Source: Paramyrothecium sp. XJ0827 (lineage: Eukaryota > Ascomycota > Sordariomycetes > Hypocreales > Stachybotryaceae). Taken from it: a DNA stretch of 64,000 nucleotides. The notes under the pieces were generated by a model, which did not search any database, was not told the origin of the DNA, and was given only the letters and a program-made list of their open reading frames with translations. Shown here one piece after another: positions 11,154-20,285 of this stretch; the stretch's first letter is position 1; every line of letters begins with the position of its first letter. The stretch spans positions 2,232,001-2,296,000 of the forward strand of contig JAJFPB010000001.1 in assembly GCA_020881915.1 (NCBI GenBank). The letters run 5' to 3'. The position numbers were made by a program, and so were the translations under genes.

Positions 11154-14100
11154 TGTTTGTGTCGGGTTCCGGGCGGAGTAGGAAAGAAATCAAGCGTCTG
11201 GCCAAACAAACAGCTGTCGCAGCGAACGGGTTCCATCGTGGAAAGGGTTCACCGCAGAGCACCGCCCGTCTTATAAACCAGCCCACGACCGTGAAAGACC
11301 CCCAGTTTGCAACGTTTCCCCACTGGCAGTAGGAATCATCTCTGAAGGCAATTGCGACATTTCATTAGCGCCATGCAGCCCCGGCGGGCATCGCCCAACG
11401 ACGGGCAATTGTTGCCATGTGCCGTCGCATTTGGGCGGAGCCCTGCTGCTGGGAAGGGTAGGATCCCGCGTACCGAACGGCCTATGGATCGCAGGCCGCC
11501 GCACTCGCCTCCACTCGTGATCTGTTCGAGTTAGGAAGGACCCATTGATCTTCGAGTCAAAAATTGCGTGCTTCCCTGGGAGCTCAAGGAAAAAAGCTCA
11601 TGTCCAGGGTTCGTCCGCCGCGCTGGTAAGAGAGCGAGGACGGGTTGCATCGGCAATCCGAGGTGCAGAACTGTGAACAATGAGAAGTGGTGCTGCTCAC
11701 TTGGTGAGTATGAGCAAGAGGCGAGGTGATGGTGCATGGACGACTGTTCTACGATTCTATTGGACGTGTGTATGAAGGACACAGCTGTCTTGTACGGATC
11801 CTGGAGAGTTTTCAACTTTGAAGCCTCTGAAATTTCGTTGGTTTTGCTTTTTGAAATGAACAGGAGTGCTCTTGACAGTCCGGGATATTTTCTGCATTGT
11901 GCACGTTTCCTTGCTTTTCTCTTTTTGGTTGCCGCTCGTCCAGGTCGAGCCGTGGTCAAAGGCTACCGAAGAAGCGCAACCAGCATGTGGTAATACCGTA
12001 ACCGTATCATTTCGATGATAGATGCTTTTCAAAGTGTATGGCTGCAACTGTCGTTGAACTTGTTGAACTTATACCCTCAGAGGTAAAGGCGCCGCTGCAG
12101 CCAAGCTTCGCCTTGGCAGCACGACGGTTCGTACCAATGCACGCACGCACACCAATTTTGGAGAGCGAGATCCGATTTCCTGGTAGCCAGCGGTGGTCGC
12201 GTTTATCCGCCGCCCGACAGGACAAGCTCGTCATCTTTGCCTCCAATTTTAAGTCGGAATTGGCTCATACCATTGGTCGGATGCGGTGAACGAGCCAGCC
12301 ACTTATGCAAGACAATGTCGATTGGCGAAGGAAAAACCGAGATTGTAAAACTTCATTCCGAGCAGAAAAAGAACACTCGAAGTACTTATTGAGATTTAGA
12401 GGATTTAATGTATCTTTTGCTTCTCACTAGCATAACGGGCCATGTCGAACTCATGCTTTTGACCAGCATCACCGCCCCTTGGTGACTGCTTGCATGCGTC
12501 GCAGGGCCATCCAACAGCTCGATGAGGGATGATGAGGGATTTCTACGCCTCTTGATGGGCTGCTTATCCTGCAATACCCTACAATGAGCTGGCATTTTCA
12601 CATGACGAGTACATTACCGCGTGGCAACCGCTTACCTCAACCAGGCTCAGATAATGCGGGCACTGGCGTTGCGACCATCGACAAAGCCACGAGTCAAGCC
12701 GCTGACTCTTAGCTCCCACCAAGATCGCACGTCAACTTGGCTGCGCCAATTTGGATTTCTCTAGAAAAGGGCTAGAAAGAGGCGGCCGGTCGACCAACAC
12801 ATTCCGGAATAGGGACGGAAAAAGGGGGTAGGCGGCTCGTTCTTGTACACGAGGCGCAATCTCGTCGGCACCATCCATCCTGCACAATTGCCATGTGAGA
12901 TGGTGACACGTTCGCTGCGATGTACAGCGCCACGGCTTAGTACGTTTTAAAACCGGCCTAGGGTATAAGATGAGCGGTCAACTTGACTGCGCCGGGAATC
13001 GTATCACCAGGGAGCCTCGACATATTCACATGTGATACTCGCGACGTCCCTAGTCAGCCATGGATGACCTATCTGGTGGGCTGCCGGAGCGGTACTATGT
13101 CCACAACGAGTCGTGTCTAAGCTGCTGCTCGATTGCCATTTCGCCTTCCCATCACGATGCTAATCCACTGCATCTGACTGGACGATACTCGTCTGATCAA
13201 TGGCACGATAGTGCAGGGATCGTGTGTGTAGATGTAGCAGGTGCTTGTTGGACCTGCCGTCTCCCAAGACGCTCGGCGGTCCGCGATCCACCCCCCCGAA
13301 TATAACAAAAGGAGATTATTGCCGCAGGATTGTCAAACGCAAGGATGGTAAAGTCTGGTCCTATGGGCCCGAATGGGCAGACACTGTGCTCGCTCAAGCG
13401 AAACGAGACGGGTACGGCCCAGCTTCCTAGGCTTATCAAGGACCCTCTGGGCCATAATTACTGCGAGACAACAATGTTGGGGATGGAAGACCCGCTCCAC
13501 ACCCCGGCTCCTTAGCTTTTCAAGAGCCAAGCAAGCTTGATTGCTGGAGCCGAGACCGATTCTTGTGGGCTGCATCCATGCCGTTTCCTCAACAATTCTG
13601 GTGGAAAATTTCCTACGTGTCCTGGTCACCGCTCAAAGCCAAAGGCTCTGAATAATTTGGTTCTGTGTCTTATGCATAAGTGCATCTGACCATGCATGAG
13701 ACGTGACAAACGACAAAGGTAGTGCGAGGCCGCTACCAAGTCATGACACGTGCAAAAACAAAAAGCAAAGAAAAATCGCAGAAAAAAAAAAAAATCCGAT
13801 TTGGCCTTCGCCTCAGGAACGCGCATTTCCCGTTTTTTTCTCAGTGGCTTGCTCTCTAGCTAGTCAGATCCAGGGGCACCCACTGTTTCATTGGCCGCAG
13901 TCTTGGCTCCAACCGGGGCCATGGCTGCTCTTAGCTCACATCCTTAACAAGCTCAGACTGAACCGCAAACCATACCATTACTCGATCGGGAAAGGGGATG
14001 CACAAGGGCCCTCTGCGTGCACTTGGACCCTGATATCCACATGCCGCTTGGACTAGGCCCGTATGTGTTCCCGGGGGAAGGGAGGAGGACAGGCCGAGGG

Positions 14101-14309
14101 GGAGGGGGGAGGGGCGAGGTTCTTCTTATTTTTCTGGCTCGCTTCCGTTTTTTTCTCTTCTCTCCTGTTTGCTATATTACTTTGGCTGTGTGTCGTTTGC
14201 GCATCTGTCTGTCCTTTCGGTTTCTCGCTCCCTTGGTCCTTGACGAGGCGACTTGTAGATATCAAAAAGCTAGACCGGTTCTAAGCTTGCACAAGAACAC
14301 TTATTCACC
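11154..14309. other. Long intergenic region, UNC93-like to desaturase
   Basis: Divergent promoter interval of about 3.1 kb. I found no splice-compatible gene. Features seen are a poly-A run near 13780-13795, pyrimidine-rich DNA at 14120-14240 just upstream of the desaturase (a common leader or promoter feature in fungi), and scattered short frames under 145 codons without family resemblance. Confidence 0.5.
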
Positions 14310-15675
14310 ATGTCGACCAGACAAAGAACCTCGACCGTTGTGGTCGAGCAGCCCAAGCAGGTGAGTTGGTGGAAGGAGAGGATATTCTCGAGAAAAGAGA
14401 AGGGATTGGGAAGACGGTCTAACATATCGACAGAAGACGAATGAGCCCGAGTTCCCAGACATTCAGACCATTCGCAATGCCATCCCTGCGCACTGCTTCG
14501 AGCCTTCGCTCGTCACCTCCTTCTACTACGTCTTCCGCGACTTCGCCATGGTCGGTGCCCTCGTCTGGGCCGCCCTGACCTACATCCCCTCCATCCCCGA
14601 CCCGTACTACCGCACCGCCGCCTGGATGGTCTACGGCTTCCTGCAGGGCCTCGTCTGCACCGGCATCTGGATCCTGGGACACGAGTGCGGCCACGGCGCC
14701 TTCTCCAAGAACACCAAGCTCAACAACGTCACCGGCTGGGTCCTGCACAGCTTCCTGTCCGTCCCCTACTTCTCCTGGAAGTACAGCCACCACCGTCACC
14801 ACCGCTTCACCGGCAACATCGTCAAGGACATGGCCTTTGTCCCCGCCACCCAGCCCAAGCCCAGCCCTACAAACGCGCTGCTGGCCAGCATCGACGAGCT
14901 CTTCGAGGACACCCCCATCCGCCAGACCATCAACCTCATCGCCCACCAGCTGTTCGGATGGCAGGTCTACACCTTCCTCAACGCTTCCGCCGGCAAGGGC
15001 AGCAAGCAGTGGGAGCCTACCGGCATCAGCAAGTGGCTGCGTGTGAGCCACTTTGACCCCTTCAGCGCCGTCTTCCGGCCCAACGAGTCCCTCTTCATCT
15101 TCATCTCCGATGTTGGTCTGGCCATTACTTGGAGCTCTCTGTACTACGCCTCCAAGTTCATCGGAGGCTCCACCGTTCTGTACCTGTACCTCGTGCCTTA
15201 CCTCTGGGTGCACCACTGGCTCGGTAAGCCTCGCTCACAGCTCACGCCGTACCGGCTTTTCTAACAATTCCATTCATAGTTGCCATCACCTACCTGCACC
15301 ACCACCACGAGGAGGTCCCTCACTACACTGAGGAGGGCTGGACTTTCGTCAAGGGTGCTCTTGCTACCATTGACCGCGACTTTGGCTTCGTTGGCAAGCA
15401 CATTTTCCACGGCATCATCGAGAAGCACGTGATTCACCATCTCTTCCCGTAAGTGGTGCTACTGTTCTCCGAGTTAAACGTCTGCTGACCACAATTCCAG
15501 TCGCATTCCCTTCTACAAGGCTGACGAGGCCACCGAGGCCGTCAAGCCCCTGCTTGGCGATCTCTACCACTCTGACGAGCGAAGCTTCCTCGGTCAGCTC
15601 TGGTCTAACTTTGGGTCGCTCAAGTACGTCGAGAACGACCCCAACTGCCCCGGTGCGCTGCGCTGGGCTAAATAA
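14310..15675 (+). CDS. Membrane fatty-acid desaturase (Delta-12 / omega-3 type)
   Basis: Endoplasmic-reticulum di-iron desaturase converting oleoyl to linoleoyl chains, possibly also making the omega-3 bond. Four exons: 14310-14360, 14434-15223, 15280-15448, 15501-15675 (introns 73, 56 and 52 bp), 394 residues. All three histidine boxes are intact: HECGH, HHRHH in YSHHRHHRFTGNI, and HVIHH in EKHVIHHLFP, the last ending at the third splice junction. Hydrophobic pairs flank the boxes. The short 17-codon first exon was chosen because MSTRQRTSTVVVE joins in phase to KTNEPEFPDIQTIRNAIPAHCF, the usual N-terminal family block. Overall it resembles the Fusarium subfamily in which one paralogue is bifunctional Delta-12/Delta-15, so regioselectivity cannot be read from sequence alone. 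It converges on a thioesterase-like gene 258 bp away. Confidence 0.94.
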
Positions 15676-15934
15676 TGACAATGATGACGCACAATACAAG
15701 AGGCTCGGCATGCAGTTCATGAGTTTATAAAACTTATAGAGAGTAGAGTTTGCTACACTGGCATAGAATAGAATAGACGCTCGCAATTGCATATTTTCAG
15801 TTATTTGTGGGAAGCCTACGGCTTGGTGGCGAGCGCATTTGAGTATCTAAGTTTGTAAATTAGTAGACATATGGAGCTGGAGCATTGGCTACCGTTTCGG
15901 TACTAGGCATCGTACGAATGACATTATATAGTCA

Positions 15935-16774
15935 TCACGACAAGTCCATGCTATCGTCCACAGCGTATGATTGTGCGAGGGATCCAGCTGTGCGGTTACA
16001 CAAGGCGAGCACTTGCTTGTTTAGAAACTCGATCGCATCGTCCATGCCACGAGGCGAGTTGAACCAGTGACCGCCGTTGGTGTATTCCTTCCATTCGACA
16101 GTAGCCCCAAATCCACGCAGCGTGTCCCTCAAGTTCTGTCCGTTCTGCACGAGAACAAGAGGATCGTCGACGCAGTGCTCAAGCAGCATAGGAGTTGTTC
16201 GGAGGACGTCGGCATGGCCTGGGACGTTGTCCAAAGCGAGCACTTCTCGCATGCCCGGGAGGCTTCGCCCAGTGAATGGGCAGCGACATGAGAATCCAAG
16301 GAAGGCGGCGAGTCTGCCTCCGCCTGCGACGGGCACGTTTAGATTGAACAAGGTATGCACACTCGTGGCAGCGCCCATGCTGATGCCCGCCAACACGACT
16401 CGATCCCACCGTCCACCAAGAGTCGCCGCCTCGCTGGCCAGCAGGTTGCGGATGCCCGGGACGACCTCTTTGAGGCCGACGCTCTGCAGCTCCTCTCTAT
16501 CGGCGAAGTCACGTACGTTCCAGACATCAAACCACTGCGGCCACGTCTCGCCAGTGCTGGCCACTTTGCGTACCGGCGCCTGTGGGAACACCCAGCGGAA
16601 GGACGGAAAGGCGTCGAACAGAGTGTGTCCATGTGAGTCGCAAGAGTGCTGCAGCGCTGCCGCGAAGTTCCGAGCGTTGTCTCCCCGGCCATGCAAGAAT
16701 ACAACAGTGTGGGTGTGCGCCGCTCTGGGCGCAACATGCACCAAGGCGAAGCTTGCTGGATTTGCGTTTGCCAT
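15935..16774 (-). CDS. Acyl-protein thioesterase-like / phospholipase-carboxylesterase
   Basis: Alpha/beta hydrolase of the APT1 (phospholipase/carboxylesterase) family, cytosolic, likely cleaving thioester or ester bonds of acyl chains. 279 residues, one exon. The oxyanion region VVFLHGRGDNARNF lies near residue 25. The nucleophile is the Ser of GISMGAA, the acid is likely the Asp in HCVDDPLV, and the base is the His in NGGHWF. The start at 16774 (MANANPASFALVHVAPR) gives the normal family length. The frame remains open to an ATG at 16879, which would add 35 unremarkable residues. No signal peptide. Converges with the desaturase gene. Confidence 0.85.
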   Translation of the reverse strand: MANANPASFALVHVAPRAAHTHTVVFLHGRGDNARNFAAALQHSCDSHGHTLFDAFPSFRWVFPQAPVRKVASTGETWPQWFDVWNVRDFADREELQSVGLKEVVPGIRNLLASEAATLGGRWDRVVLAGISMGAATSVHTLFNLNVPVAGGGRLAAFLGFSCRCPFTGRSLPGMREVLALDNVPGHADVLRTTPMLLEHCVDDPLVLVQNGQNLRDTLRGFGATVEWKEYTNGGHWFNSPRGMDDAIEFLNKQVLALCNRTAGSLAQSYAVDDSMDLS

Positions 16775-17493
16775 GGTCTCAAATTGTCGACCCTGGGGTA
16801 ATTTCACGGGATTTGCCGTTGTCGGTGCTTTTGATGTCGATGAAGGCAGAAACATGAATTCCAGCCTGATTAGGTTCAAGGCAAGTTATGGAGCCGCTTT
16901 CAATGTTGGCAGTTGAAGCCCAGAGTGAGTAATCCTGGTCTGTTGCCTACCACAATTATTAGGGCTGCAGGCAACCAACAGGTTGAGCCCCATGCATATC
17001 TGATGGAACGCTCTTCAACTTTGACATTATAAACAAAAAGCTCAGTTTCCCTTTAAGAATGAAACAAAAAGCCCAGAAAAAGATGTTCTGTGAGACTTCC
17101 TTAACAAATTATCGATATTGAATGAATAATTGTGTCTTTCGAACTTTTAGTTAACTCGTCATTTTGGATTATTTAGACTCAAAGTCTCGCTCTTATTGGC
17201 CTCTTTCATTTGCACTGCAGATAGGTACAATAACCAGATGGTTGGTAGCTTCGAACAATATACCGAGCCGACGAAGAATTACTCCCATTTCATTGCTGTG
17301 TCAACATCCATGATCAACTTGAAATAGTACTTGTAAGAAAGAGTTATAGTCTGATAACCCTACCTAGCCTTGAGACTAAGAACAACAATAAAGCCAGCAC
17401 CAACTGCTAGGTCTCAAAGACACACATAAAGGCAGTTATACCCAGGCAGGGTTTCCTCCCTAACCCAGACTGATTGGGCTGTTGGACAGAAAC
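16775..17493. other. Intergenic, thioesterase to phosphotransferase
   Basis: AT-rich stretch (most marked 16990-17340) holding the thioesterase promoter and the downstream flank of the phosphotransferase gene. No gene seen. Confidence 0.55.
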
Positions 17494-19576
17494 TCAGACA
17501 GCATCGCCCATCTCCCAGCTTCGCGTCTCAATATCAAGCTCACGTGAATAATCACCAAAGTCACTAAAAACTGCCTTGACGAAGTCGTTGTATCGCTGAC
17601 GCCATCTGAACCCCTCAAACATGGCCTTGGTATACTCCCAGTATTCTGGGTAGTAGCCTGCCGTCTCCCAGTCAACAATGCCTGTGATCCGCCATTCGTG
17701 CTGTCCACTCCGAAGCCTGATCTGGTCAACAAGAATGTTTCGAGGGTTGAGGTCTGCGTGAGTGAACAGAACTTTGTGACCTCGCCGGCTGGGATCTTCT
17801 GAAAAACGCACGAGCTGACCGAAGGCTGCCTCGTCAGGAAACGGCCCGACGGGAAGTCCTCCACGTATACGCGGATCGATGCACGCTTCACCGAGAGTGT
17901 TACAGATTGCCATGCTTGGGTTGACTTTTTTGAGCACCCCTCGAATTTGCGAGATGTAGTCCTTGAGCTGAAAGCCGATCCGCTCCAAATCTTCATCAAA
18001 TATGAAGGAGGAACATTGATTCAATGGCTTGCCGGGGAGGCTAGTCATCAGAAGATATCCATCAACCGTGGAGAATGGGTCATCTTCGCCGTATTTTTCA
18101 AGAACACTATCCAGAGCGACTGGCACAGGTACCGCTGTTTCTCGACAGGCTAGGCGCAAGGCTTCGTATTCATTGCGACATAATCTAGGTTCAGGATGGT
18201 ATTTCAAAATTAGTCCAAAGGGTAATCTCTGAACACTCCTATGGGTTTTGCCGTAAAACCGCTCCCCGAGCGAATGCAATCGTTGGTAAGTTGCAAACCC
18301 GAGGTTATCAGGGAATCTTCGCCAGATCAGGATGGCACTGTGCGAAAGAAGACTCAAGGGAGAGTTTTCTCTCCAGAATGATCCCCTTGAAAGATGATGG
18401 GACGTCTGACCTAGGTATGCACCAAAATTGGGTAGTTGGGGCGCAAACCCAGCCTTGTTCTCTCTGAGCAGTTCTAGGAAACGGATGCTCTCTGAAAGGC
18501 GTGCATGAGTACCAACAAACCGTGGGTCAATCTTCTCAATGCCTGACCGCGAGTGATCACCTAACAAGGCGACAAAGCCGTCTATCTCAAGAGGGTCTTC
18601 GGCTCCTGTATTTACACTCTTTACTTCATACTGCCGTTTCTGTTAAACTGATGAAACCAGAAGGAAAAAGACTGGGAAAGGTTTTGATATTACCTCTACC
18701 ATGGATGGCTGCATTCTGTCCAGTCGAACAACGCCTCGTGCCAATGCTCGAGCAGCTGAACTTCTCACCAACCAGTGATTCTAGAAAGGCGTCACGGTTT
18801 CCTCGTTCTCGGCATATTCGAGCCACCAATCGCGATATGGAGGACCAAAGAATACGCCGAGTAGCTTGAAAACCCTTGGCTAGAATAGTACATGAGCTCT
18901 TAGTTCTCGGTCGGAGAAAATTGGTAATCAAACAAACCTCACAATCAACCCAACCTGATGGAATAGGCAAAATGGGCTGTACAGTAAGAGGGTCCAGGAA
19001 GCTGCCAGCCTGGCCAGTGATGCAGCATCGCCAACCGTCTCGTTTTGAGATGGCTGCTTGGAAGGATGTATCGGGAGGCGATGGAGCACGAGCTTTTGTG
19101 GTAACTGCGAATGTTAACCCTCATAGTTGCAATAGAAGATAGCGAATAGCCTTACTAGCATCGACCACGTAAGACCAGTCGGACACCAATTCGCGCCACA
19201 AGCCAGCATTGAGTTGTTGCTCTACGTATTGCGCGGCGGCGGCAGGGTTGAGGGCTTCTGTGACGAGGCTGTATAGCAACAGACCAGAAGGATGGGGCAA
19301 TCTTGCATTCTCAATGAGACGAAGGGTCCTTCCCACTTGAGCTTGGCCAGCTTCCATGAGATGCGACGTGAAGATTATTTGGAAAGTAGGTAGAGCAAAG
19401 AATGCTAGCGATCTCAGTTGAAAAAGTGTATCGGGTGCAAGCCATGCGCCAGCGGGTTCAAAGGGGAGAGTCCATGGACGACCCCTGGGTTTTCTAAATC
19501 TGGAATGACATTGAGCAACACATCTCGGGTTGCTGGAGATGTCGTTGCTGATTATGATTTCCGCGTTAGAGCTCAT
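17494..19576 (-). pseudogene. Phosphotransferase (APH fold) gene with HNH-like N-terminal region, interrupted by TAG
   Basis: Best model has four exons: 19576-19156, 19104-18938, 18879-18694 and 18639-17494 (introns 51, 58 and 54 bp, all GT-AG and phase-preserving), about 640 codons. The N-terminal third contains helical sequence (SHLMEAGQAQVGRTLRLIE, then DWSYVVDA) and a cysteine motif SKRDGWRCCITGQAGSF resembling fungal HNH-type modules. The middle carries FFGPPYRDWWLEYAENEETV and, after the break, NHWLVRSSAARAL. The C-terminal half is an aminoglycoside/choline phosphotransferase-like kinase fold with the catalytic loop FTHADLNPRNILVD and metal-binding GIVDWETAGYYPEYWEY. Exon 3 has an in-frame TAG at 18783-18781 (codon 229) with conserved-looking sequence on both sides in the same frame, so this is a point nonsense change, not a frameshift. 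Alternatives are a sequencing error or translation of only the C-terminal kinase part. Confidence 0.65.
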
Positions 19577-19628
19577 AGACCTGATTACAAGTCGCCGTTT
19601 CCATCGAGCATCACAGCTCAACTCACTC

Positions 19629-19719
19629 GGTCTGGTGGTCTAGTGGTATGATTCTCGCTTAGGGCTCACCCTAAAGCACGATTTGCGAGAGGTCCCGGGT
19701 TCAATCCCCGGCCAGACCC
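19629..19719 (+). tRNA. tRNA-Pro (AGG) with intron
   Basis: A 91-nt gene beginning GGTCTGGTGGTCTAGTGG and ending CCAGACC plus discriminator C. The anticodon stem CTCGC pairs with GCGAG, and the loop TTAGGG..T gives anticodon AGG. A 19-nt intron follows the base 3' of the anticodon; its CCCTAA pairs with TTAGGG of the loop, as expected for the anticodon-intron helix. Mature length 72. A T-run just downstream (19720-19728) fits RNA polymerase III termination. It diverges from the interrupted phosphotransferase gene, 52 bp from its putative ATG. Confidence 0.95.
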
Positions 19720-20285
19720 TTTCTTTTTGGCTTTTCGAAGCACTGGAGCCTCCATGTTTCAATTGCTGAGATTTATCTTCGCTCAGCTTGTCTGGGGTTT
19801 GCCTTTTTGTGTCGCGTTTTTCGGGTGTGGCTGGCGTTAAGCTTCGTTGAGTGGCGGACCAATCGCTGCCATTGTGTGCCTAAAGGGGAACATTAATGCA
19901 AGCCTCCTCTGATGTGCACACAGCACCTATTGGGTTTTTACATGCGTGGATAGCAATTCTTCTTTCCTCTTAATAACGTCCTTAGTTGTCACCACCCGTG
20001 TAAGCCGATGACTTCGATACGGCCGTTGCTACAGGATATGAGGCAGGAATCTTAATGCTGTGTGGTGCACACGGCTGTTCAATTATCAGTGGGACAAATT
20101 TCAGCTGCCCAAACCCTCGAATGCGTACGGAAAGTCTTTCTTCGAACTCATGACATGCAAAAACAGGTACAAAGTATGTTTCATCTATGGCGGACGATGC
20201 CGCTGGAGGCATGCTGTCCATGCTCTATCTATCACCATCGGAAATCCTACAAATAGCCACTCTGAATAACACATGAACTTAATGT
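19720..20285. other. Intergenic, tRNA-Pro to transcription factor 3' end
   Basis: Spacer with no recognised gene. It probably includes the 3' UTR of the minus-strand regulator ending at 20286. Confidence 0.5.

Noticed and set aside
10020..11276. 418-codon plus-strand open frame
   Set aside because: Exactly antisense to the UNC93-like gene, which has clear membrane segments. The frame is a by-product of GC-rich third positions and its peptide is low-complexity Glu/Gly/Arg/Val.
17494..18567. Treating the kinase part as a separate complete gene
   Set aside because: It would start at TTG in mid-sequence. Upstream exons join in phase with family-like blocks, so one longer interrupted gene explains the region better.
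19656..19672. TTAGGG/CCCTAA telomere-like hexamers
   Set aside because: They belong to the anticodon-intron helix of tRNA-Pro and are not in tandem.
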